From Dryocola sp032000125 (GTDB taxonomy: Bacteria > Pseudomonadota > Gammaproteobacteria > Enterobacterales > Enterobacteriaceae), in assembly GCA_032000125.1 (NCBI GenBank), contig DAMALH010000003.1, positions 62,001-126,000 of the forward strand: DNA of 64,000 nucleotides, read 5' to 3'. Position numbers and translations under genes: made by a program. Numbering within the stretch: the stretch's first letter is position 1; each line of letters starts with the position of its first letter. Below are positions 1 through 7,285 of this stretch, in pieces. The notes under the pieces are model-generated. The model did no database searches. It saw only the letters and a list, made by a program, of their open reading frames with translations, and had not been told where the DNA came from.

Positions 1-749
1 CCCATTTCGTTGCTGCCTTCCACTTCAATTTTGCGCGCCAGATCGCCGCCTGCAATATGGCGAATACTCGCAATAAGGCTGTTTAGCGGTGCAATCAGCG
101 TGGTTTTTATGCCCATCCAGACGATAACGATCGCCACCAGCACCGCAATCAGGATTGCCATCAGGATCCAGATAGCCAGGCTGTAGGAGCTGTTATTATC
201 ATCCACGGCCAGTTGATAGAGATGGTCGTTCTGATTCAGATAGCTGACGTACTGCTCCTCGAAGCCATTCTGATACTTCTGAGTGGGCTGGTCGAAGAAT
301 TCGTTGATTTTGCCCGCGCCCAGTAGCTGAATAAGCTCGGCAAGCGCACCGTGGTAAATATCATAGTTACGTTTGATTTCCTGCGTCGCCTCTTCGCTTT
401 GACGCGGATCGCGAGGAAGCGCTGCATACTCGGCCCACTGCTCTTCGGCGCGCTTTAAAGAAACGCTGGCGTCCTGCATGAGTTCGTTTACCGTCGAGCC
501 GCTGCCGGTGTTGGTGGTATCCATCATATAGCGGATCCCGGCACGGTTAAGAGTATTGCGGGTTTGCAGCAGTGCGACCCAACTGCCGTTCAGCGTGGAC
601 TGCTGCTGGCGGATGGTTTGCAGAACGGTGAAATTTTCCTTGTCATTTTTCAGGGCGTTAAAAAACAAACCGCCAGAAGTTAATTGTAAAATACCGAACA
701 ATCCCAGCACAAACAGTAAGCTGGTTACCACTTTTATACGATTTAACAT
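1..749 (-). CDS. tsr: Methyl-accepting chemotaxis protein I (serine receptor), N-terminal part
   Basis: Reads leftward off the window edge, so only about 249 N-terminal residues are present. The start (MLNRIKVVTSLLFVLGLFG) and the ligand domain (TIRQQQSTLNGSWVALLQTR, then GIRYMMDTTNTGSG and GALAELIQLLGAGKINEFF) match E. coli Tsr almost residue for residue. TM1 is at about 8-30, the periplasmic four-helix sensor domain follows, TM2 is at about 190-212, and the HAMP domain begins (IRHIAGGDLARKIEVEGSNE) as the window ends. Known role: an inner-membrane receptor for serine and AI-2 that controls CheA through CheW. The signalling tip and methylation sites lie outside the window, so intactness cannot be judged. 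Confidence 0.93.
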   Translation of the reverse strand, partial: MLNRIKVVTSLLFVLGLFGILQLTSGGLFFNALKNDKENFTVLQTIRQQQSTLNGSWVALLQTRNTLNRAGIRYMMDTTNTGSGSTVNELMQDASVSLKRAEEQWAEYAALPRDPRQSEEATQEIKRNYDIYHGALAELIQLLGAGKINEFFDQPTQKYQNGFEEQYVSYLNQNDHLYQLAVDDNNSSYSLAIWILMAILIAVLVAIVIVWMGIKTTLIAPLNSLIASIRHIAGGDLARKIEVEGSNEM

Positions 750-837
750 GGGTTTCCATTCTAATTACGATAGATACATAGGTTATATCGGCGTTCAAGG
801 GAAAAACTTTATGCTTATTGCGCGGCGGGCGGCGGTT

Positions 838-1680
838 TTAACCGCCAAAAGGTTTAGTGGCAGATTGGATAAGATTGCTGCGGCATTTTGCCGAAAATAG
901 CGCCAGCAGGAACAGCAATACGCCGTTGACAATTTTTAGCCCAATCTCCCAGGCAGCCTGATAGCTCTGGTAAGCCTCTTCAAGCGACGTGTAGCTATTC
1001 GCAAGCCGCTGCAGGTTGCTCATATAATCAACCATCGATTTATCGCACTTAAAAGCCGCTGATCTTTCAGAATCGCCTAAATATTGCGCAATGCCTTTGA
1101 GGGTAGCTATTTTTGCTGCCAGCACTTCCTCATCTGAACTCGATCGCAGCCCGGTGGAAATAATTTTATTTTCTTTTGCCAGCGTCGCTTCGCACTCAAC
1201 CACCGCGGGCAAAGTGGCATCCAGCGTTTTAGCTACGGAATGGATTGATTTACGCACATCAGGCGAAAGATTGTCGTACCAGTAATAGGCGTCTTTGCCG
1301 TCCAGGGGTTTTAGCATGCCAATCACAAAGGGGGTTAAAGCGCGCCAGTAGGCAATGTAACGAAGCTCCAGCGTGTTCAGGTAAAGCACCTGAGCAGCAA
1401 TCTCGCCTTCCGTATGCGTATGCCCGATCGTTTCTTTATTCAGCACCTGCTTTTGCTGTAAATACTCATTACGGTATTGCAAAAGGCGCTCCGAATGTTC
1501 CAGCATATTATTTTCATAATATCCCGGCGCCACTGCCGGTAACGTTGAAGAATGATTAATGCCAATAACGTTTAGCCATCCCATTATCAACATAATGACC
1601 AGCGTAATAATTTCGTAGCGGTAATGCTGACAACGGTTTCTAAAAGTTTGCCACTGCTGAAAAATGCGAGCCCGACGCAT
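838..1680 (-). CDS. Two-helix membrane protein with periplasmic helical domain, unknown function
   Basis: 280 residues, not recognised. A basic N-terminus (MRRARIFQQWQTFRNRC) precedes one membrane segment at about 24-42; a mostly helical stretch of about 200 residues follows; a second membrane segment lies at about 246-263 (GLKIVNGVLLFLLALFSA); the tail is short and basic. This is the topology of a chemoreceptor or histidine-kinase sensor half with no cytoplasmic output domain. The periplasmic part holds two cysteines (in VVECEAT and AFKCDKS) that could form a disulfide. It lies 88 bases upstream of tsr on the same strand, so co-transcription is possible. The upstream flank is A+T-rich. Function unknown. 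Confidence 0.7.
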   Translation of the reverse strand: MRRARIFQQWQTFRNRCQHYRYEIITLVIMLIMGWLNVIGINHSSTLPAVAPGYYENNMLEHSERLLQYRNEYLQQKQVLNKETIGHTHTEGEIAAQVLYLNTLELRYIAYWRALTPFVIGMLKPLDGKDAYYWYDNLSPDVRKSIHSVAKTLDATLPAVVECEATLAKENKIISTGLRSSSDEEVLAAKIATLKGIAQYLGDSERSAAFKCDKSMVDYMSNLQRLANSYTSLEEAYQSYQAAWEIGLKIVNGVLLFLLALFSAKCRSNLIQSATKPFGG

Positions 1681-1814
1681 ATTACACCTTATTTATGGAA
1701 TAAATTGATGAGTAATCGATCGGCGGAAAAGCAAATTTCTTTAGCTTAATTTTGCGCTATTCTTTCTGACAGAAAGCAGAAAATAAATCGCTGCGGGAAT
1801 AAACGACCGGGTTA

Positions 1815-1847
1815 AAAAGCTACATCGCCCTGCAACAGGACGATGTA
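1815..1847 (-). terminator. Rho-independent terminator after the yqjI-like gene
   Basis: TACATCG (1821-1827) pairs with CGATGTA (1841-1847), and an inner CCTG/CAGG extends the stem. Read on the minus strand the hairpin is followed by GCTTTTT. It lies just past the stop codon of the PadR-family gene at 1855. Confidence 0.7.
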
Positions 1848-1854
1848 TTCAGGG

Positions 1855-2427
1855 TCAGCTACGTTCGATATCTTTCGCGGCCCGGTCGAGGGTATCGATA
1901 ATTTTGTGCAGCGTCTCTTTCGGGATGTCGACGGTAGCCAGTTTGGTATTCAGCGCAATCTTGAAATTATGGATAGCGCGCTGAATTTCAGGGATACGGC
2001 GGTTATCGCCCAGCACGCCAAGGGACGCCAGACGTCTGATGACGGCGTTAACGTCTTCTCGCTGCCCTTCGAGCGAGGTTTTACCTTCTTCCGTGAGCTG
2101 CCAGATTTTTTTACCTCCCTCGGCATCCGCGGCCTGAATAGCGCCCATCTCTTCAAGCAGCGTCAGGTTAGGGTAAATAATACCGGGGCTTGGCACATAT
2201 TCGCCTGCCGCCAGTGCTTCAATGGATTTGATCAATTCATAACCGTGAGCGGGGCTTGTGGAGAGAAAATTCAGGATCAGCAGGCGAATATCCTGCGCAT
2301 CAAACAGCCGTTCACGGCGCGAACGCCCACGGCCTTCTAAATGGCTACCGTGATGCCCGTGCCCGTTGTGCACGCCATGCCTTTCGTGCTTTTCATGACG
2401 GGCATGCAGCAAATGATGAATACGCAT
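1855..2427 (-). CDS. yqjI: PadR-family metal-responsive regulator, YqjI-like
   Basis: 190 residues. The N-terminal about 35 residues are rich in histidine (HHLLHARHEKHERHGVHNGH), as in E. coli YqjI, where this tail binds nickel. A PadR winged helix follows (LLILNFLSTSPAHGYELI, then YVPSPGIIYPNLTLLEEMG), then a C-terminal dimerisation helix. Known role of the family: a nickel/iron-responsive repressor of the ferric reductase YqjH. It lies 10 bases downstream of the yqjH-like gene on the same strand, whereas in E. coli the two genes are divergent. Autoregulation through the shared promoter is therefore expected. A close paralogue of YqjI cannot be excluded. Confidence 0.82.
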   Translation of the reverse strand: MRIHHLLHARHEKHERHGVHNGHGHHGSHLEGRGRSRRERLFDAQDIRLLILNFLSTSPAHGYELIKSIEALAAGEYVPSPGIIYPNLTLLEEMGAIQAADAEGGKKIWQLTEEGKTSLEGQREDVNAVIRRLASLGVLGDNRRIPEIQRAIHNFKIALNTKLATVDIPKETLHKIIDTLDRAAKDIERS

Positions 2428-2437
2428 TATTCGTTTC

Positions 2438-3202
2438 CTATTTTTTATGCCAGTAGGCTACGGCGCGCACGTAATCCGCATCGAGATAGTGCGTGGCCAG
2501 CAGGTTATCGCTAAGGCGTTTCACCTCTTCACCTTCACCGGTTAGCCAGACAAAGTAGTCTTCAGCGGGAACGACGAGATTTTTTAGCTTTTCAGCGATG
2601 GATTCGCCATCAAGCCATTGAATTTCAGCGCTGGCAAACTCGCTAAGATAGGGCCGGGTTCCGCTGTGATGGCTGTTCACCAGCACCTGCGGAATGATAT
2701 CGGCAGGCAGCGACAGCAAGCGACGGCGCACTGCCGGCAAACCGCTTTCGTCGCAGACATAAAGCTGCCAGCGGTAGTCGCCAGGAATAACCAGCGATCC
2801 GCGAGGCCCGCCAATCATGAGCGTATCGCCCTCTTTTGCCGCCGATGCCCAGTTGCTCGCTACGCCACCGTCGTGAATGTAAAAATCGATAGTCAGTTCA
2901 TTGCTATCTGCGTCAAACGCCAGCGGCGTGTAGTCGCGTGAGACCGGACGCGGCCCGTCGCCCCACTGGATGCCTTCGCTGGTAATGTCCGGTAGCGCAA
3001 GTTTGCCGTCGCTGTCCGGGAAGAAAACCTTGATATGGTCGTCAAAGCCCAGCGAGGTAAAGCCGGCAAGCTGCTCGCTGGTAAAGACAATACGGTAGAA
3101 GCATTCAGCGACCGTTTGTTTGCTTTTAACCGTCAACTCGCGGAATTTCAGCTCATTTTTGACGCGTTTCGGTAACTTAGGTTTGTTTTGTTGTGGGGTC
3201 AT
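2438..3202 (-). CDS. yqjH: NADPH-dependent ferric-chelate reductase (siderophore-interacting protein)
   Basis: 254 residues, the length of E. coli YqjH. The FAD-binding SIP domain is N-terminal, with RPVSRDYTPLAFDADSNEL as the typical R-x-Y-T flavin motif at about residues 87-105, and the NAD(P)-binding SIP domain follows (YVCDESGLPAVRRRLLSLP). Known role: cytoplasmic reduction of ferric siderophore complexes to release iron. It is first in a two-gene operon with the yqjI-like repressor. An imperfect inverted repeat lies 20 bases upstream of the start. Confidence 0.88.
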   Translation of the reverse strand: MTPQQNKPKLPKRVKNELKFRELTVKSKQTVAECFYRIVFTSEQLAGFTSLGFDDHIKVFFPDSDGKLALPDITSEGIQWGDGPRPVSRDYTPLAFDADSNELTIDFYIHDGGVASNWASAAKEGDTLMIGGPRGSLVIPGDYRWQLYVCDESGLPAVRRRLLSLPADIIPQVLVNSHHSGTRPYLSEFASAEIQWLDGESIAEKLKNLVVPAEDYFVWLTGEGEEVKRLSDNLLATHYLDADYVRAVAYWHKK

Positions 3203-3221
3203 GGCGTGCTCTTATTGGGGT

Positions 3222-3247
3222 TTAAAATATATCATAGACATGTTTTA
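3222..3247. promoter_or_regulatory. Imperfect palindrome upstream of yqjH
   Basis: TAAAATAT and ATGTTTTA arms flank an A+T-rich centre in the short region before yqjH. This is a plausible operator for the yqjI-like repressor or Fur, judged only on symmetry and position. Confidence 0.35.
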
Positions 3248-3470
3248 GCACAGGCATAACCGCTTGTCTTTATCAAATCGCGGGGTTAACCAGCGCAGAA
3301 AAGCGCAAAGGCACCCGTTGCAACGGCCCGCCACCGGGATCGCAAATTGACAAACCCATACGATTCAAAACTTCCCTTTCGCCCCGGCACGTAACTAGAC
3401 TGGTAGTGGCATTATTGAAGTACAACTGGCAACACTCCATCCACCGACTCACCGTCAAGGGAGGTTTGAA

Positions 3471-3686
3471 ATGTTTCCTGAATACCGCGAACTGATCGCC
3501 GAGCTAAAATCCGCCAATCCTCGTTTTCTCAGCCTTTTCGATAAACACAATCAGCTCAACCATGAAATTCTGCGCAGAGAAGGCCCGCAGGGCACGGGTT
3601 ACAATGAAAAGGTTATGCAGATGAAAAAAGAGAAGCTAAGGCTAAAAGACGAGCTTTATCAGATGATAAAGCAGGCCAGCCGGTAG
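3471..3686 (+). CDS. ydcH: YdcH family small protein
   Basis: 71 residues, closely matching E. coli YdcH (MFPEYRELIAELKSANPRF, SLFDKHNQLNHEI, then a K/R-rich helix MKKEKLRLKDELYQMI). The DUF465 family forms a short helical hairpin; its role is unknown. The start follows a good ribosome-binding site (AAGGGAGG, 10 bases upstream). It is transcribed away from yqjH, with about 270 bases between the two starts. Confidence 0.9.
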   Translation: MFPEYRELIAELKSANPRFLSLFDKHNQLNHEILRREGPQGTGYNEKVMQMKKEKLRLKDELYQMIKQASR

Positions 3687-3761
3687 GTTTTCAAGGAAGG
3701 GCGCTCCCCTTCCTTTTGGTCGTGCCCCCCGCGCCATGGCAGTGCCGGAGCGGGGCTTGTA

Positions 3762-4076
3762 TTACTCCGCTTTTACCCGTTCAAACGAGATAGCGTACAG
3801 CTCGTTAAGGCCCGGATAGATTTCGCCAATCACTTCCTTTAGCTGCGGCAACGTCATGTTTTCCTGGCGAGCGTGCTCCTCTGTCAGCTCGCTCAGCGTA
3901 ACGGGCGCCACGCTTTTCACTTCGATAGCGCAGAAAAATACATCGTCCTCATACCGCCCAACGCGTAAATGCTGGCCCGGACGGAAATGGGATTCTGCTT
4001 CATCGCGCAGCGTAATGGTTTTGCGGCCTGCAACAATGTCAGCCTCAAAGCGCTGAAAAAAAGTAATGTCGTTCAT
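3762..4076 (-). CDS. yqfB: N4-acetylcytidine amidohydrolase, ASCH domain
   Basis: 104 residues. A single ASCH domain begins at ITFFQRFEADIVAGRKTITL and has the conserved RDEAESHFRPGQHLRVGR, as in E. coli YqfB (103 residues), which hydrolyses N4-acetylcytidine to cytidine and acetate. The lysine in GRKT, the threonine and the glutamate near EEHARQENMT fit the reported catalytic set. Single-gene unit convergent with ydcH. Confidence 0.85.
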   Translation of the reverse strand: MNDITFFQRFEADIVAGRKTITLRDEAESHFRPGQHLRVGRYEDDVFFCAIEVKSVAPVTLSELTEEHARQENMTLPQLKEVIGEIYPGLNELYAISFERVKAE

Positions 4077-4121
4077 GACGGCTTCCTGTGAAAGCTATTC
4101 GGGCTGCCATTTTACCTGTGC

Positions 4122-5324
4122 TCAGACAAACGCCGCCAATGGATTTGCCGTTGCAAAAGCAATTGCACGATCGGCCTGCGGCGGATAAATAAGCTCGCTG
4201 GTGATGGAAAGCTTCAGCTTTTTGGCTTCAGCTCGGGTGAGTTTGACTTCCTGCTCCCAGCCTTCGGTGTAGACCGCGCCCCAGCCGCCCAGATCCAGAC
4301 AGGTCACATAATTCTCCTGACGGTAGGTCAAAGGGGCTGTACCAAGCAAAGACGCGGCGGCGTTATGCCCGACGAAGCGGCCCAGCATAATCGCATGCTG
4401 GCAGGACATCAGCGCGAAGTTGCCTTTATCATCAGTTGCCGCGCGAGCCACATCCCCCGTAGCAAAAACGTCGTCATAGCCCGGCACCTGCAGGAATGCG
4501 TTCACGTGCAGACGCCCCTGTGCGTCGCGCTGCGCCGCAATTTGTGAAGTTAATTCGCTTGCCTGCACGCCCACCGTCCAGATTACGGTATTTGATGGAA
4601 TGTGTTCGCCGTCGGCCAGGGTTATCCCCTGCTCGTTCACTTCTGTCACCTCAGCGCCCAAGCGCCATTCAACGCCCAGCTCATCGCTCGCTTCACCGAT
4701 CACATGGCGCAGCGCTTCGCTGTAGCGCCCGCCAATCACGTTGCCACGCTCCACAACGATGACACGTGGCGTGCAGCCTTCGCCCAGAATGGCGCGCAGA
4801 CGGTGCGGCAGTTCAGTCGCCACTTCGATACCGGTAAAGCCCCCGCCGCACACCACAACGGTATTACGCGCCGGCGAATCCGGCTGCTGGTCAAGCTGGT
4901 TAATATGCTGTTCAAGGCGCAGCGCGGTTTCGAGGCGGTCGAGGTCAAAGGCGTATTCAGCAGCCCCTTTCACTCGATCCCGGCGCAGATAACTACCGGT
5001 GGCGATCACCAGGCGATCGTAGGTTTCAATCGTGCTTTCGTTTTGCGCGTTACGATACCAGACGCATTTGCCCTGGGCATCAATACGCTGCGCTTCGCCC
5101 TGTAAGAACCTCACCCCGGTAACGTCAAACAACGGCATTAGCGGGGAAACCAGCGTTTCTACCTTTTTCTCATAAAAGCGCGGGCGCACGCGCAGCTCCG
5201 GCTGTGGGGCTAATACGGTAATGTCAATGTCGCTGCGTTTATGCAGGTCGGTCAGACGCGCCGCGCTCAGCGCTGCCCACATACCCGCAAACCCTGCGCC
5301 AAGAATCAGTATTCTTTGTTTCAT
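4122..5324 (-). CDS. NDH-2-like NAD(P)/FAD-dependent oxidoreductase
   Basis: About 400 residues from the chosen start MKQRILILGAG, which has an AAAGG site nine bases upstream; a longer in-frame start at 5399 would run through the operator. FAD-binding GAGFAGMWAAL lies at the N-terminus, the NAD-binding VVCGGGFTGIEVATE near 165-180 and the second FAD motif DVFATGDVA near 285. Family: type II NADH:quinone oxidoreductase or related flavoproteins that move electrons from NAD(P)H to a quinone. The last residues (AIAFATANPLAAFV) are not clearly an amphipathic membrane anchor. It is divergent from the Rrf2 regulator at 5503 across a strong palindrome, so that regulator probably controls it. Substrate unknown. 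Confidence 0.8.
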   Translation of the reverse strand: MKQRILILGAGFAGMWAALSAARLTDLHKRSDIDITVLAPQPELRVRPRFYEKKVETLVSPLMPLFDVTGVRFLQGEAQRIDAQGKCVWYRNAQNESTIETYDRLVIATGSYLRRDRVKGAAEYAFDLDRLETALRLEQHINQLDQQPDSPARNTVVVCGGGFTGIEVATELPHRLRAILGEGCTPRVIVVERGNVIGGRYSEALRHVIGEASDELGVEWRLGAEVTEVNEQGITLADGEHIPSNTVIWTVGVQASELTSQIAAQRDAQGRLHVNAFLQVPGYDDVFATGDVARAATDDKGNFALMSCQHAIMLGRFVGHNAAASLLGTAPLTYRQENYVTCLDLGGWGAVYTEGWEQEVKLTRAEAKKLKLSITSELIYPPQADRAIAFATANPLAAFV

Positions 5325-5360
5325 GTGATTGCCTTTATGAAGTAAAGCCACCCTCTGGCC

Positions 5361-5415
5361 GTTAACTACGACTATACTTATCGTAGTTAACTCCGACAAC
5401 TCTTTTCGTAGTTAA
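5361..5415. promoter_or_regulatory. Rrf2-type operator: 11-bp inverted repeat plus a third half-site
   Basis: GTTAACTACGA (5361-5371) and TCGTAGTTAAC (5381-5391) are perfect inverted repeats with a 9-base spacer. A further TCGTAGTTAA lies at 5406-5415, in the same orientation as the second arm. They sit between the divergent flavoprotein and Rrf2 genes, just upstream of the flavoprotein start, and are the natural target of the Rrf2 protein. Confidence 0.7.
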
Positions 5416-5502
5416 ATTTTTCCCCCGCTTCGTAAACCCGTTTCCATTGCAAGCTGGCGTGGATATCCCTACATTACCCGGAATAATTATCGCGGGGGTT
5501 TT

Positions 5503-6009
5503 ATGGCGTTTTACAGCGCAGGCGTGGAATACGGCATTCACAGCCTGGTTTGTATGGTGGATGACAAAGGTAAAGGCATGGAGATGAACGTGCGCGAACT
5601 CGCCGGGCTTCAGGGCGTGCCTTACGATTACCTTGCCAAAATATTCACCAGGCTCTCCAAAGCGGGTCTTGTCACCAGCACTGAAGGTAAAGGCGGTGGA
5701 TTTATACTGGCGCGCCTGCCGGAACAGATAACCGTGCTGGATATCGTCGTCGCCATTGACGGCCCGAAGCATATTTTTGACTGCAAAGAGATCCGCCAGC
5801 GCCTGGCTATATTCGACGAATCCCCGCCCGAGTGGGCCTGCGAGGGGATCTGCGGCATTCGCGCCGTAATGAACAGCGCCCAGCAACGCATGGAAGAAGC
5901 GCTGGCGCAGCATAGCATCCTGGATTTATCCCACCGCGTGTTCCGTAAAGCTCCCGATGAGTTCGTGGTGGAAGTACAGGAGTGGATCCGAGACAGACGC
6001 AGCCAGTAA
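5503..6009 (+). CDS. Rrf2-family transcriptional regulator
   Basis: 168 residues. An N-terminal winged helix (VRELAGLQGVPYDYLAKIF, LSKAGLVTSTEGKGGGFIL) is typical of Rrf2 proteins such as NsrR and IscR. Cysteines at 94 (IFDCKEIR), 113 and 117 (ACEGICGI) resemble the three-cysteine iron-sulfur or redox site of this family, though the spacing between the first two (19 residues) is wider than in IscR or NsrR. Cluster binding is therefore only possible; thiol sensing is an alternative. Divergent from the flavoprotein gene, with the palindromic operator between. Confidence 0.83.
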   Translation: MAFYSAGVEYGIHSLVCMVDDKGKGMEMNVRELAGLQGVPYDYLAKIFTRLSKAGLVTSTEGKGGGFILARLPEQITVLDIVVAIDGPKHIFDCKEIRQRLAIFDESPPEWACEGICGIRAVMNSAQQRMEEALAQHSILDLSHRVFRKAPDEFVVEVQEWIRDRRSQ

Positions 6010-6150
6010 GCGTTGCCTCAATAAAAGGCGTTACGATAAAATTTTTGCCACTTTGTACGGCGGCGCACATATTGATTTCAGGCCTGGCGTAGTCTGTTTG
6101 TGCAGCAAAATTCTCTTCCTGCAAAACAGAAAAAGCTGAGGAATGGATTT

Positions 6151-6339
6151 ATGGAACGTATCTTGATTGATGGCAAAATAATCGAAGTCGGCTTTGAAGA
6201 TGGCCTGTATGTGGCAACCAGCGACAGCTTTGCGCATAAAGAAGCCCATATCGATCGCGACGCCTTTATCGCTTTGTTAGCCAAAGAGTTGCAGACCACC
6301 GCGGCAACTATCGAAAAGCACGTAGGTAATTTTATTTAG
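6151..6339 (+). CDS. Small protein of unknown function
   Basis: 62 residues from ATG 6151, chosen because GAGGA lies nine bases upstream. Sequence pattern MERILIDGKIIEVGFEDGLY, then TSDSFAHKEAHIDRDAFI and a helical end. No membrane segment, no motif recognised. It lies 140 bases after the Rrf2 gene with its own leader, and a hairpin follows. Confidence 0.6.
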   Translation: MERILIDGKIIEVGFEDGLYVATSDSFAHKEAHIDRDAFIALLAKELQTTAATIEKHVGNFI

Positions 6340-6347
6340 GCAATAAA

Positions 6348-6374
6348 AAAGGCCATCCGATGGAGATGGCCTTT
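6348..6374 (-). terminator. Hairpin terminator, best in the minus direction
   Basis: AAAGGCCATC (6348-6357) pairs with GATGGCCTTT (6365-6374), loop of seven. Read on the minus strand the stem ends in a run of six T (6345-6350 complement). It would end transcripts from ortT; on the plus strand it could serve the small gene ending at 6339. Confidence 0.75.
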
Positions 6375-6525
6375 AGCGTTTTAACTGAAGTTACTCTTGC
6401 GGAACCGTGTCAATCTGATAGTCACCTCCGTTTCATCGCTGATACTGAGGTCAACATACTCCTGTCATGCGGCAAGAAACAGAAGCTGACTCACACTTTT
6501 GGGCTGGCCTACCGGAACCTGCCGT

Positions 6526-6699
6526 TCAGAACAGCGAAAACATCAGCGCAACGGGAAAGCTCATCGGCCAGGTTGCCCCTACCAGCACGGAGCTTAACAG
6601 CTTGATTCTTTTACTGTCACGAGCCAGAAACCAGGTAATAACGGCAGAGATTAACGACATTACCGCGTAAAAAACCAACATATGTTGATAAAGCGTCAT
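6526..6699 (-). CDS. ortT: Orphan toxin OrtT, membrane-damaging peptide
   Basis: 57 residues, the same length as E. coli OrtT. Start MTLYQHMLVFYAVMSL and C-terminus VGATWPMSFPVALMFSLF carry the family signature shared with GhoT (TWPMSxPVALxFSLF). Two hydrophobic segments, about 7-25 and 38-56. Known role: an inner-membrane toxin with no antitoxin that lowers ATP and helps survival during stringent response stress. In E. coli ortT is next to patD (ydcW); here the patD-ydcVUTS operon begins 2.7 kb away, so three genes have been inserted or the locus has shifted. Easily missed because it is so short. Confidence 0.88.
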   Translation of the reverse strand: MTLYQHMLVFYAVMSLISAVITWFLARDSKRIKLLSSVLVGATWPMSFPVALMFSLF

Positions 6700-6810
6700 A
6701 CAAATTTTTATAAGCTGATATGGAATTTAACAAATTATGCTCTTTTTTTATGACGCAGATCAAGTTTTCAACAAAGGGTAAGGCAGGCAGCCATTAGGCT
6801 ACCCGCCCCT

Positions 6811-6838
6811 AAGCCTGTAAAAACCGTTACACAGGCTT
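6811..6838 (-). terminator. Hairpin after the heme-binding-like gene
   Basis: AAGCCTGT (6811-6818) pairs with ACAGGCTT (6831-6838), six bases past the stop of the gene at 6844 on the minus strand. No clear U tract, so moderate support. Confidence 0.5.
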
Positions 6839-6843
6839 TATTA

Positions 6844-7281
6844 TCAGACCCTCTCAAAACCCAACCGATCGAGTGCCGCAATGCAGGCATCCATATCCTG
6901 TTGCGCCAGACCGCCGGAAATGCCGATGCCGCCGACCAGCCGCCCTTCAATTTTTAACGGGTAGCCGCCGCCAACGGGCATCAGCCTTGATACATTGTTG
7001 AGCTGCGCGGTTTCAGGCTGGTTTACCACGTCGTTCCAGACATGCGTGGGCAGGCCATAGGCAGAAGCCGTCCATGCTTTATTGATTGCCACCTCAACCG
7101 TCAGGAAGTGCGCGTTATCATCGCGAAAGAGCGCCAGTTGGTGTCCGCCTGCGTCGGTAATGGCAATAGTTACGGCAATGCCCTGCCCGTGCGCGCTTTC
7201 GCGTGCGGCTGAAATAAGCTGCGCGGCGGTCTTCTGGCTGACGTATTTTTGGGTAATCAAATCAATCTGACTCATCTGCAT
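6844..7281 (-). CDS. GlcG/HbpS-family protein (heme-binding domain)
   Basis: 145 residues from the first ATG (7281), or 143 from MSQIDL (7275), which has the better-spaced AAGG site. One HbpS/GlcG domain: VTIAITDAGGHQLALFRDD, INKAWTASAYGLPTH, LMPVGGGYPLKIEGRLVGGI with the usual glycine-rich end GGIGISGGLAQQDMDACIAA. The family includes extracellular heme-binding HbpS and many cytoplasmic proteins of unknown role encoded beside oxidoreductases. It lies four bases downstream of the alcohol dehydrogenase gene, so they form an operon, probably under the LysR regulator at 8401. Confidence 0.78.
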   Translation of the reverse strand: MQMSQIDLITQKYVSQKTAAQLISAARESAHGQGIAVTIAITDAGGHQLALFRDDNAHFLTVEVAINKAWTASAYGLPTHVWNDVVNQPETAQLNNVSRLMPVGGGYPLKIEGRLVGGIGISGGLAQQDMDACIAALDRLGFERV

Positions 7282-7285
7282 GGCC

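Noticed and set aside
5362..5913. 183-codon frame antisense to the Rrf2 gene
   Set aside because: Overlaps a well supported regulator and its operator.
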